A stretch of DNA of 64,000 nucleotides. Origin: Mariannaea sp. PMI_226 (Eukaryota > Ascomycota > Sordariomycetes > Hypocreales > Nectriaceae). Position numbers and translations under genes: made by a program. Below, in pieces: positions 46,760 to 58,102 of the stretch. The stretch lies in assembly GCA_024336345.1 (NCBI GenBank), contig JANFOG010000008.1, positions 1,302,001 through 1,366,000 on the forward strand, in the 5' to 3' direction. Below the pieces are notes generated by a model that was not told the origin of the DNA, ran no database searches, and worked only from the letters and a program-made list of their open reading frames with translations. Numbering within the stretch: the stretch's first letter is position 1; the number at the start of each line of letters is the position of its first letter.

Positions 46760-48619
46760 ATGTCATCCGTCGACGAAGTCATCAAGCGGCTACGGGAGTC
46801 TCGCCCTCCTGCGTCGGATCCCTTCACCTACCTCACCATCGTCGAAAAGTCCCTGTCACCCGAAGTCCTACCTGCTTTTGGTGAGATCCTCGAGGATGCC
46901 GAGTTGACCAAAGACATTGGGTGGGACCTTGTTGAAATGCTCATTTCCATTCCTGGTAGCGAACCATGCCTCGAAACAATTGCTCGCCTTGGCAACCCTC
47001 GCGAGGTGATTCTCAAAGTCCTCGAGGTTCTCGACTCAAACTCCGAATCTTCAGAAGCCGGTGATGCTTCAGCAAGCGCAAAGTTCATTACCCTCGTTGG
47101 TATGCTGACCATTTTACATCGTCGCTTGAAGGTCAAGGCACCCTCTCGATTCATCCACTCCACGTTGCAGGCAGTGTACAGAGCCTACGATCCTCACGGC
47201 GCCGAAACCACCGCGGTTGTGATTGATCTCGTAAGGGCGCTCTCCAGCCACAAACGACCTCCTCTACCCACACGTCAATCAAGCACAAAGCTAGACACGC
47301 CTTTTCAAGAGAGCGACCCTGCGAAGAGCGCCCCGGATCCTGAAGCCGAGGCGACGGAGAGCCCTGCAGAATCCGAGCTCGTTAATCGACTCCTACGGTC
47401 GTTTATCACGAGCATTCTTGAGGCATATGTCAACTCAAACAATATGGAATGGGCATCCAGGCAGATTGAATACCTCTCTCCAGAGAGAATCGTCCCTGGC
47501 AAGCCGACCATGCTACAGGCCTTCAAGCAGATCCCCGAGCTGCAAGCTACAGACGCCCTGGTTGGGCAGCTAGTGGTAACTCCTACACCTTCCAAAACAA
47601 GAGTCATCATGTAACTTACTAAATTACTTTTACAGGCCGTTGCCAATGACCTCGGGCTGTCTACTCTTTCATCTGATGAGGTAAAGATCCTGCTACAAGA
47701 GCCCGTCTCGAGCAACCCTCTCTCTATCGAACCTGATTCTGAGCATCCTGAAACCACAAAACTCTCAACAGGAGGCTTCTTGTGCTTCATCGCATACCGT
47801 ATATTTGCTTCGGATATCTTTGACGCTAACTATCACCTCCCTGATATCGCCATATTCCCTGATCACCATGTACTGCTTAAGAATTTCCTTGGTGAGGATG
47901 CACAAGCGAAAATTGTCGGCAACCCTGGCACGATTGAGGCTCTCATTGTCATGGCTCTATGGCTCCATGACCAGAAGCGGTTGATTGGTAGCTCGGCGAC
48001 CAGCAAGGAAACGGGAGTTGATTTCATGTCGTACCACCATCTTCTCACCTTAGTGTCCGTCTTTCACCCAGCGCTTCGTGTCCGGAATGCGGCTACTGTG
48101 TTGGCAGGCCTAATTCTACACGCCGACACGGAAGAGGACGATCGCCTTGCAATTCTTGAGGATCTTCTTGAAAACTGCATGTTCTCTTCTCTGCAAGCGT
48201 GCGCAGTTACATGGCTGCGAGAGGAGCTCATTTTGGCCCGAAAGGCTGGTTCCAAGGGCCGGTTTACCAGCCCGAGCTGTCTAGATGCTTTGCAATACAC
48301 GCTCTTCCCAGATCTAGTATATCTCTACGATGCCGATGCCCTGGAACTGCGCGAATACTGGGCTCAAAACTCCCCCTTCCACCTGCAGGTAGCAAACTTT
48401 GCCTTGTTCCTTTTTGGTGGCGCAGATTTCAAAGGCGTGGCTCCGGCTGGAATGGCTGCAGCCATCGAGCATCGATATGTCAGGCCCCTTCAAGCTACAG
48501 CCAAAACCTTGAAAGATGCGATAGAAAAGGAAGAGATTGAGGCGGAGGGCACAGATAGCGAGATGGTAATGCAACTAGATATTTTGACGGATACGTTGGA
48601 GCGGATCCCTCTACAATAG
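46760..48619 (+). CDS. Ybp1/Ybp2 - glomulin/ALF4 family protein
   Basis: Two exons: 46760-47575 and 47636-48619, with a 60-bp intron (GTAACT..CAG), giving 599 aa. The N-terminal pattern VIKRLRESRPPASDPFTYLT and LTKDIGWDLVEMLISIPGSE, followed by RLGNPREVILKVLEVL, is what I recognise from the fungal Ybp (YAP1-binding / kinetochore Ybp2) proteins, which are related to glomulin and plant ALF4. Most of the protein looks like helical repeats, with an acidic Ser/Pro/Glu linker at about 185-215 splitting two halves. In yeast, members act in Yap1 oxidation by peroxide and at kinetochores; glomulin binds the cullin partner RBX1. Which role applies here cannot be told. 46760 is the first ATG in frame. 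The family call is from memory of sequence pattern, moderately sure. Confidence 0.78.
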
Positions 48620-49813
48620 ATGTCAGAAGCTGAGGAAGGAGAAAGATATGAGGCGTCTTGAAACTCGGAGTCTTGATATTGAAAATGGTGTACGCATGCC
48701 TTGGTTTTCTTTTGTTAGGGCTGGTAAATGAACAGATATGATATATAATGAAATACGCGAGTAAATTTGTTGTCTTGGGTTCTTCCTACTCTGAAGTTGA
48801 GGGTTGTTTCAGATCAAAGAGATATACGATGACTTACGGCAAATAGGTATTGTTGTCTATATTAGATGATAAGGCGAGTACTACTACGAGTTTGTAACGG
48901 ACAATCCCTCTCTTACGGTTGTTCTGGGTTGCGGCAACGATCTACAAAAAGGCCCCCCAGTCGGCCTCTGCACTCATGTTAGACCAGGCTTTCCAATCGG
49001 AGGCTTGGTTTCACAAAGCTGTAGGAAGCGGGGAGGATGCATTAACTCTGAGGGCATGGACAGTTTCATACATAAGTGATACGTCTGCCCGTTGCTGATG
49101 AAAAGGGGCTATGGAGGGCAGTAAGGCCAATTCAACAGTGGAGGTGGATCTAAATATTCTCATCTTCAAGAAACAGACGGGGTTACTTCCTGTTTGTCGG
49201 ATACATATTCGAATGGTGGGTTACAGACCTGGAGACGTGGCCAGGGACCCAATATGCTCGACCATCGAACTAGCCGTGGTCGGTGCAAAGAATCGATGTA
49301 AAACTTACAGTGTGTCGAACAACGATGTATTGCATCGGGTTAGCATATAATTTGACAGCTAGACTGTTGCGATAATGGTGTCGTATAACGTGACGCTGGA
49401 TCTTGTGTACCAAATGGGTGACGACCTGGCTGCACACACAAGTTGCTTGCCCCAAAGGTAGACAGGGTCTAAAAAAAAGTGTGTTGTGAGTACGCAGGTA
49501 AGTTTGAGAGAATGCACGGAAACACGAACAATCGCAAGATTTTCGTGGTTGGTTATGCCTAGACTAGAGGACAATATAACGTAAGTTCCTGACATGAACA
49601 TTCTGTACACAGGTGGGTAGAAGGCGAGAAATAGGAGTGTCCTTACATGCAACTGGTGAGAGTGATGAATGGATGCCTGATTGATGATCCTGTGCTTGAA
49701 AAAGTTGGTCTATATAATTTTGATGATACAGTATGCGCCGCTTCCGAAAATTGGTCTCATATGCTTGAAAGATGAAGAAGGAAATCTTGAACCGGTGGTT
49801 TCGGCCACCTGCT
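48620..49813. other. Convergent 3' region, Ybp-family gene / SPP2
   Basis: 1.19 kb. Short frames on both strands have no recognisable content and no RNA gene was recognised. Confidence 0.6.
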
Positions 49814-50872
49814 TCAGCGTCGACGATCCCGATCATAATCGCGGTGTCGGTCTCGATGTCGGTCGTAGTCCCTATCCCTGTCCCTATCCCTGTCTCTGGG
49901 GCGATCGCGGTGCCCATGCCGGTCACGTTCCCTCTCTCGCTCTCGTTCTTGCTTGTAGCTGCCTTCATGCCGACGGCTCTCCTTGCGCTGGCTCTCCTCG
50001 CGTCGATACTCGTTCAATCGTGGCCGGCGGGGTTTCTTGCCCTGGTTCCAAGCACCGAGGTCCTCGTCTTCCTTGAGTTCCTTGGCACCGAGGCCAAGAC
50101 GGTTGGGACGTCGTTTTACCTCCTTAACTTTGGCGCCTCTTGGTTTACCATCCCAACCCATGCCTCGCAGTAGAGCAGCTCCAAACTCTTCGACTGGCAT
50201 GGACTCATAATCCTCCAATGTGGACACCTCGCCAGCTTGTTGGACATCTCGTTTGAAGGCGTCTGTTTCGGTGGGATGAATAACTTTCTCAGGCTCAATG
50301 TTTTTCCCCAAGAGGGCGTCTATTGCTTCGTCGTCGGCTGTTCGTTGGGGCGTTTGGTTTTGATTAGAGCTTTCTGTGGGTGGTGCGTCGTCCAATGGTT
50401 TGGTTTCCTCCTCTTGATCCTCTGTCGTCGACTTCGTCTTGATAGTCAATCCCCATTTCAATCCTTTTTCATGGTCGGCCGGTTCTGTCTCCATGGTGTC
50501 TCCATTTTGCCGTGGCCCTGCCCCTTCTGGCAGCGATGTCTTGCCTTTCTTCTGAGATTTCACCTCAGATCTCCAATCGCGATTCGCTTGTCGAGCAATG
50601 ACGTACTCCTTTTTTTCCATCTTGATATGTTTCCTATCTCTCTCATTCTCGGTGCCATCTTGTCCAAAGCCAGTGATGGTTTCATGGCGACCTCTATCGT
50701 CATCTGAATCAGGTTCTGAATCGGAACCTGCACCCCAGGCATTGGCGCGTTGCCGTTTGCCAAGCGCTGATGGTGGATTTGCCCGGGAGGAATTCTTTGC
50801 AGTACTCTGGTTTGTTGACGTGCCAAATTTTATGGCTATTCGAGGCGCCGTGCCTTTGTTTTGGTCCGACAT
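49814..50872 (-). CDS. SPP2: Spliceosome activator SPP2 (G-patch, GPKOW/MOS2 family)
   Basis: Partner of the DEAH helicase Prp2 in the catalytic activation of the spliceosome. Single exon, 352 aa, ATG at 50872 (MSDQNKGTAPRIAIKFG). The Spp2-type N-terminus (IAIKFG motif, then KRQRANAWG) is followed by acidic and basic disordered segments. A short central G-patch-like motif, VEEFGAALLRGMGWDGK, lies at about residues 225-241; in the family this glycine-rich helix binds the helicase. A conserved-looking RRPNRLGLGAKEL comes just after. The C-terminal 60 residues are an Arg/Asp/Glu/His repeat (RDRDRD type) encoded by a low-complexity DNA stretch. No KOW domain is visible, as usual in fungi. It stands head-to-head with EAF1. 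Confidence 0.88.
   Translation of the reverse strand: MSDQNKGTAPRIAIKFGTSTNQSTAKNSSRANPPSALGKRQRANAWGAGSDSEPDSDDDRGRHETITGFGQDGTENERDRKHIKMEKKEYVIARQANRDWRSEVKSQKKGKTSLPEGAGPRQNGDTMETEPADHEKGLKWGLTIKTKSTTEDQEEETKPLDDAPPTESSNQNQTPQRTADDEAIDALLGKNIEPEKVIHPTETDAFKRDVQQAGEVSTLEDYESMPVEEFGAALLRGMGWDGKPRGAKVKEVKRRPNRLGLGAKELKEDEDLGAWNQGKKPRRPRLNEYRREESQRKESRRHEGSYKQERERERERDRHGHRDRPRDRDRDRDRDYDRHRDRHRDYDRDRRR
49820..49935 (-). repeat. Low-complexity Arg/Asp repeat inside SPP2
   Basis: Imperfect six-base coding units for Arg-Asp in the last 40 codons of SPP2. Confidence 0.8.
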
Positions 50873-52462
50873 AGTATGGTGTTGATGAGGTTTTCCTTCC
50901 CTGGTTGCTTCTGTCGGCAGGCGAACCTCTTTTAGCAGGACGAAGGTTTAGAGGGTCCAGGTACGTCAGTGACCAGTTGGAAACTGATCAGCCCCCAGGC
51001 AGAACTGTGGCTAAATTTGTGGGTTTGAGCGTGTGGCTGGTAGAACTAGATTATGACAAGAATAAAAGGAGTGGGTCAGAATTCATGATGATCTTATCAA
51101 CGTATCATTGAACGCACGCTACCTTTACATGCCTGGTCTAATTGGGTATGACAAGACATATCGATCAAATAATTCCTAGTCTGCAGGTACTTCATGATTG
51201 CATACTTCAAGTTGCGAGAACCTTGAAGACAAACTGGTTCAGTTTTATTATTATAAAGCTGGTTTACAGATAAATCTCGGCCCCAGATTGTACAGAGCAA
51301 GCCTTCGTATTCGGATTCCATTATGTGGCAGATTGGAAGGAATGGCACACGAGTGTTGTGACCGGATGCAGCCAGAGTATGCTCTGGGTACCTTCGTACC
51401 TTTTCGAAAAGGTCCCTATGGTACAGACAAGTAAGATAACGGTAGGAGTAATTTTTTTGAAAGGCAGGACGGAAAGCCACGGGAGACACCAACGAAGTCC
51501 CGGAATAGTGAAAATACAAAAAAAAGTTTATTACGTACACCTTAAAAAAAAAAGAGGTGCCTTCCTCCCCTCCTTACAGAACAGGGAACTTTTAGCGTGG
51601 CTAGGGCGCGTGCCTACTGCGTGCATCGTGTGTGCACCCATTAACGCACGGAGACAAGTACAGTGCTATCGCAATTCCCAAGCCCCATGCTATTCAGAAG
51701 TCAAGCCTTCATCATCTCAGCGCACCCACTCTCCCGCCCCACTACCAGGCTTGCTGCACACTCAGGCTGAGATCTGTTAAGAACGTCACCCAATTGACTG
51801 TGGATGTGTAATTTACGACACAGTGCGGAATCATTTCTATTCACCCCCCCTTTCCGTGCCCGATAACCAAACTTCCCTCCTCTGCCTCAGCAAACAAAGT
51901 TTGCGCTCCCACATTCTCTCATCCCCCTGCGCTTTTACATTGTCGGCCCGCTCTGCCTCCGGTTTCCCTGCTAATTTCTCGGTCCTCTTCCCATACCTGC
52001 ACTGCAATCAACGGACACACTGGCAAACGGAAACGCGACCAGCTGAGTACCTCCTCTATAAACACACTGGTCTACAAGTTTTTTTTTCTTTGGGGAGGGG
52101 GCTTGTTGCTGGACTCGGTACGTACCTGTAGTCCTCGCCCACTTGCACTCCAACGCCTGCGCACCGCACTTTCGCCTCTACACGCTTGCCTTAGCTCTTT
52201 TCTCTGCTGGCACCCAGCGCCCACCACCCCAACCAACTCCACTACAACTTTGCGCTGTGCAAAGCAAATCCCCCCCAAACCTCCATCCTCAGATCAAAAT
52301 TTTGAGGCCCGTCCCCCAACTCTACCATCACGACGACACCTTAAATCAATCAACACCAAGGTCCTTCATCGAATTTGACGCGTGTGTCCATCTCGGGTGG
52401 CCTCGCTTTACCCTTTGCAACATCCGTTTCGCCCGAAAACGGATGTCGCGACCGCAGATGCT
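50873..52462. promoter_or_regulatory. Divergent intergenic region SPP2 / EAF1
   Basis: 1.6 kb with starts facing outward. CT-rich DNA occurs near 51830-51990 and 52150-52270, as is common in promoters and leaders of highly transcribed fungal genes. A-runs lie near 51519-51553 and a T-run near 52080. No gene recognised. Confidence 0.6.
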
Positions 52463-52466
52463 ATGA
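52443..52466 (+). promoter_or_regulatory. Seven-codon uORF whose stop overlaps the EAF1 start
   Basis: ATG at 52443, then TCG-CGA-CCG-CAG-ATG-CTA-TGA. The TGA at 52464-52466 overlaps the main ATG (52463-52465) as ATGA. Confidence 0.5.
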
Positions 52467-55400
52467 CTGAGGTCGGGGCTGCCGACCTATCGAGACTGCT
52501 TCAATCAAAACGCAATGAATGCAGGTAAGTTGTATCCCGCTGGAAAGAGCGCATTTTTCCGATTCTAGAGATATAATTTTCGTCATGCTGATGCCCCTCA
52601 GCTCAATCGTAACGTCGCGGAAGCGCAAGCTGCGGGAACTCTTCGCTGTCGCGACGCAGGTGGATGGCCTACCGCACCCCGTCCTCACGAATCCCGACGC
52701 GCCCACCACAACACCTGCGGAATGGCAGTTCTTGCAAGCCAACGACATCTTTCAGTAGGTTCTCCCGATTTGTCTTGGCTTTCGTTACAATATCCACCTC
52801 GCGTTTGCCAAGATGGCCATGCGAATTGCCACTAACACGCTTGCAGAGGCAAGGCACTGCTCGAATCGAATATTCCTCAGAGACCGCCCTTCTCCGTCGA
52901 TGCCCTCAAGAAGTCCCTAGCCAGAGCTACCTTGGAGATAACCGGGCCTCACTCAGCTTCTGCTCCTAGGGAGGAAAAGAAACTTGGTCATGTCTCTAAA
53001 ACTCAAGATGGGTTGAAGCTGGGTGAAACGAAACCGAATGGATCCCTCTCTCCAGTTAAGCCTGATCCTGTCAATCTGATCCAGAGAGTCCCGACGCCTA
53101 GAACTCCTTCACAATCGAAACCTGCAGCTCCAAGTCCAAGCGTGCCCCCGCAACTAACCAACGATGCGACACCAATAACGAACGGCGTAGTGAAGCGTAT
53201 TCCAGCTGCTAATTCTACCACACCGATTCCGAACGAACCTCCCAAACATCAACATCAGAATTCCGCACTTGTTCCTCCAGCAATCCAGCATGTCGAGACA
53301 CCACAACAAACACCCGTCATTGTACCTCCGACAAAGGTTCCCTCGCCGATAATAGCGAATGCAGCTCCTTCGATTGAGACCAGGCCCGCCTCTGAACTAA
53401 ATGCTCCTCACCATACGCTTTCTGAATCTCTCCCTGTCAAACCGTCTTCAGAGCCCGTGAAGGCGCCAGATGCCCTATCCTCTCCGGGCTCAACAGCGCA
53501 GAGTGCAACAACGCCCGCCGTTCATGATGTATCGGCAAACACCAGCCCTGAGAACGAGGTACTCCAATTGCCAGAGGCCATTGAAGAAAAATCTCAACAT
53601 GACGCAGACAGCAAGAAACCTCGACCATCAGAGGAAGTGGAAGAGCCAACTGAGGATCTGAAAACCCGAGCCATGAATGCGCCTCCAGATTCTGCCGAGG
53701 CCCAGCTTCTCCAAGAGTCTATTCGATCGAATGAGGCTGCCCTGAGAGCGAAGTCCCAACCAAAGTTGAGCACCGAGCCTCCTGCATCTGAGGATATTGA
53801 CATGTCTGGGACGAACGGCACTTCAATGGTTACCGCGTCTACCATCACCCCGGAGACGAAGATTGACGTACCAGCGACCAATGATCAGACTCAGCCGAAG
53901 GAGGATATCGAAAGTACGCATGAGAAAGTAGTAGGAAGAGATCAAGTAAAAGTTGGAGGGGCCCCAGATTCAAAGGCGAACACAGAGTCGGATGCTGCAT
54001 CAAAGCCAGATGGGGATGCACCAGCGAAAACCACAACCGAGGCCACCACAGATGAAACGCCAAAAACAACAGAAGCAGATGCAAAGGCAAATGAAATTCC
54101 TGACAGCCAGGAGGAAGTTTCGGATCAGATGGACGTTGATGCTCCCGATACAGTTCAAAACAAAGAAACTTCGGCCGCTTCACCCTTACAGAAAGAGAAC
54201 ACGATAACAAATGCCCCGTCAACTCCAACCCCAGCGAGAAACCTTAATCAGGATGCCTCCCAGTTACCTGAGCGAGCTGTTACGAGAGTGTCATCAGGAG
54301 CTATACCACGAAAGTCAGTCAGTGAAATAGTCGGCGACACTCCGCGACCAACTCCAACACTCGAGCGAATCGCGACCACTGCAAATTTCGACAATCAGCT
54401 TACTCCTGTAACTTCAACACCCCAGTCTCCAAGCATCAGACACAAGAACTTCGCTGCCCATCGCAGAGAGAGGTCCAGAAGTCAGCCCTCAGCTGTTGTA
54501 TTCGGAAATAAGCCCAAACGAGTCGATGAAAGAGCGATGGTTCCTAAGGAGCGTGATGTCATCCAGCCTACAGACGACTACTACACCCCACTGTTCGTTC
54601 AAGGGTTCGCAGGAAGCTCGTCGTGGATGCAACCCATTGAAAAAATTCTTTTCCATGCCAACAAAACGCTGGCTAGTCCAGATGTTAATTTGGCCATCCA
54701 GGATCATCAAGCCTGCAAAGTCCTACGACGAGTATATCACCTCCAGCAAACTGACAAGTGGTCATTACGGCAGCCAAAGCGGTGCCCAGAGCCAACTCGG
54801 CCTCCGACACAATGGGATGTAATGCTCCAGGAAATGAAATGGATGCGAACTGACTTCAGGGAGGAGCGAAAATGGAAGCGTGCTGTCGCCAAGAACCTTG
54901 CTTATGCCTGTGCGGAATGGCATGAGGCTACACTGGAGGAGCGCAAGTGTCTCCAGATCGTCGCCGTGATACCTCCGAAGCAAGGCAATAATAGTGCCGA
55001 CGTATCCATGGTCGACGCGGATGGCGACGCTGTCGAGAACCAGCTAACCCCAGATCTTGTCTTGTCTGGCGATATCGACTCACCTGATGAAAACCTTGAT
55101 GACCTGACAGATAATTTTGTCGAAACTGTCGCACCATCTGCTATTTTCGCTCTTCAGGATGACGACGTTGTTTTTGAATTGCGGAGAACACCCACGGCTG
55201 ACAGACTGCTGGAGGAGCTGCCAATGTACGGGTCGCCACTCAAAATACCCAAGTTTGACCTCACCGGCCCTGAGTACGACCCAGATGCGCACTGGCGCCG
55301 ACCTGCTCTCCCGCTCAGCAGATATGTTGAGGGTCAGATGAAGTTGATAAGTGAAGGCCCACCTCGCAAGCGCAGCCGGTACGACTATGAAAGCGAGGAG

Positions 55401-57404
55401 TCGGAGGATGAGAACGAGAGTGTTTTTGCTGGTGATCAGAAATCATCAGCCCTCCCACTTCCACCTCAAACAGACGAAGTGGCCTTGTTCAACCCTGAGA
55501 TGAAACTTATTCGTGACCGACTGCATGCTGGCCACCAGTTCCGCCCTCCATCAGAGCATGCTATGCCCAACCAAAGTTTCTATGAGTGCCGCAACTCGTC
55601 CCAGTGGACTTTGGCCGAGGATGACGAGCTTCGATGCCTTGTACGAGAGCACTCATATAATTGGTCTCTCATTTCCAGCCTTCTCACTACAAAGTCATTA
55701 TTTGCATCTGGTGCTGAGCGGCGGACACCTTGGGAATGCTTTGAGCGATGGATCAACCTCGAGGGACTGCCCGCTGACATGCAGAAGACTCAGTACTTCA
55801 AAGCTTATAACAGTAGAATTGAAGCGGCACAGCGTGTCATTATGCAGCAAAACCAACTCGCGGTGCAACAAGCAACCGCAGCCGGAAGCACTGTTGCACC
55901 ACCCCGGCGACGGCCCTCAATACCGATGAGAGTTGAGAGACGACGTAACCAGAAGCATCTAGCTCTTATCGATTCTATGAGGAAGTTAGCAAAGAAGCGA
56001 GAGACGACGATCCAGAAGCAGCAGCATACAGCATCTCAGAACGCAGCGAACAAGAAGACAAACGATCCGGTTTCGCGAGGCCCGAACAAGACACCACGGG
56101 AGTACAGCTTGCTAAGGTGGGAACGCGACCAAGCTCTGGCAGAAAAGATGGCGCAATTTGCGCAGAGGCAAGAGGCCCAACGACGGGTAAGTTTCCAGGC
56201 ACAAAGACAAGACAATAAGACAACATCCCTGACCACGTCCAACCAGGCCGTGCTCCAAGCCAGAGCTCAGAGTCAAGCCACGCAAATGGCTGGGAACCAG
56301 CCGGCGGCACAAGCTGGTCAGAACAATGCTCTCGCTGCCGCACCGGTTCCTGCTCCGAACGGCATGAATGGTGTTGGCGTAGGTGTTGGTCGTGTCAATG
56401 TTCCCAATCAACTTGCAGTTGCCGCCGCTGCTGCCGCTGCCGCTGCCGCGGGTCAAGGCCGACCGCGTATGCCAATGCAGTCTCCTGCCAACGGAATGGG
56501 AGGCGTACCAGCGCATATGGCTGGAGGCCTTGTTCCCCCCACGCCAATGAACGGTGTTCAGCAGGCCCAAATGCAGGCAGCATTACAGGCAGCACAGCAT
56601 AACCGCATGCCCATGCCCAATCCCCAGCCAGATGTCAACCTCATGATGCGTGCACAGCGCATCTCAGAGCAGCAAAGAGTCGCTGTTCAGATGCAACAAG
56701 CACAACAAGGCCCTGGGACGCCTGGCCAAGCAACAACACAGCAGAGCCCGCCACCTAACATGCGACCCAACATCAATGGCGTTAACGGTGTTAACGGTGT
56801 AAACGGCGTCAACGCTGTCAATAGCATGGCACAACAGAACTTGATGAACAACGCTCAAGCCATGATGGCTTCTTTCAATGCCAACAACGGCAACAATAAC
56901 CACCCCACTCCTCAGGCCAATGGCCTTCATATGCCAGCTGGCCAAGCTGGCTCGCCAGTGCCTCGTCCCCAGCCACAGCTTCCTGCGGCCATCGCCAACC
57001 AACTTAACCAACTTGAGGCCCAATTCCGGGCCAAACACCCAAATATTACCCCTGAGCAAGCTCGCCAGCTTGCTACCGAGCATCTTACTCGTGCCATGAT
57101 GGCTCAGCGCCAGTCAGCCCTCAACGCAGCTGCCGGTACCAATGGCCAGCCCGTCCTAGCAGCGGGCATTGCCGCCACAACCAGTCCTCACCAATATGCA
57201 GCTCTACTCCGTCAGCAACAACAGGCCCAGGCCAGTCAAGCAGCTGGAAGCCCGGCTCCGCAGCATCAACAGCATCCACAGCAGCAGCAGCAACAACAGC
57301 AGCAGCTCCAACAGCAACAGCTCCAACAAGCTCAACAGGTCCAGATTCAGCACCAGCACCAGCGACAATCCAGCGGTAGCGTTACGCCATCAATCGGCAA
57401 GTAA
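52463..57404 (+). CDS. EAF1: NuA4 subunit EAF1/VID21 (HSA and SANT domains)
   Basis: Platform subunit of the NuA4 histone acetyltransferase. Exons: 52463-52524, 52602-52754 and 52847-57404 (1590 aa). The last exon probably holds one more 60-bp intron (56187-56246, GTAAGT..CAG) that keeps the frame, which would give 1570 aa. The N-terminus MTEVGAADLSRLLQSKRNE-CSSIVTSRKRKLRELF is the conserved Vid21 start. A Pro/Thr/Glu-rich disordered region runs to about 630. The HSA helix (TQWDVMLQEMKWMRTDFREE..AYACAEWH, about 725-770) binds actin/Arp4. A SANT/Myb domain (SSQWTLAEDDELRCLVREH.., about 985-1050) follows, and then a Gln/Asn/Ala-rich tail with a run of about 12 alanines, NGV repeats and a polyQ tract. 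Domain order is normal for the family. Confidence 0.92.
57262..57342 (+). repeat. CAG/CAA polyglutamine tract in EAF1
   Basis: Mixed CAG/CAA codons interrupted by His, Pro and Leu near the C-terminus; a likely length-variable site. Confidence 0.85.
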
Positions 57405-58102
57405 TGGGGCCCCTCTTTTATTTATGTAGGGTGTTATTAGGATGTCTGTTGGGGGTGGTGTTTTGGCTTTGGGACACTACTGGCGAACTGTTTTTGTGGC
57501 ACATGCGAGCGAGAAAGCAAAAACTTTTGATTGAATCTTTATTGGGACTGGCGATGAATCTATTCGCCTTGTTGAACCACATCCTCCTGTATACACATAG
57601 TAATTGCTCGTCGATCTCCTGTACATATACCCTACTCTCGACGCTCAATATTTTTTGCCCACAAGTGGCACTTCGAATCATGCTCTTGTACATTTATAGT
57701 GTCAGCTCTGACTTTCCCTGTACCTTTTATCATTTCCAATACTGAAGTCACAAAGGGAAGACGAGGAAGCTATTAGCGTCTTATCCATATACGAATTAAT
57801 TTTTTTTTCTAAAACGCTTTGATTCCCAAGAATAATAAAAAAAAAATTAATTCGCTGCCCAAGGCCATCCTATCCGTCTATCAGAGACAATTTGATTCTA
57901 TACAAAAGGGGAAGCCCAAAATCCTAGCCGGAAAAGGGGGAAGAGGGATAAAAAAGGACAGGAAAGGAAAGTAGAGAATCGGAAAAAAAATTAAAGAATT
58001 TCAACGCCGGTCATGCAACTATAGATGATACAGTGCGGTTTCCCAAAAACTCATTTTAACAAAACCTTTGTCGTATACCACATGTAATGTAATCTAGGTC
58101 CT
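57405..58102. other. Convergent 3' region EAF1 / NHX1
   Basis: 698 bp, AT-rich, with several A and T runs (for example about 57800-57850). No gene recognised. Confidence 0.65.

Noticed and set aside
49681..50173. 131- and 133-codon plus-strand frames
   Set aside because: Antisense shadows of the SPP2 C-terminal Arg/Asp repeat.
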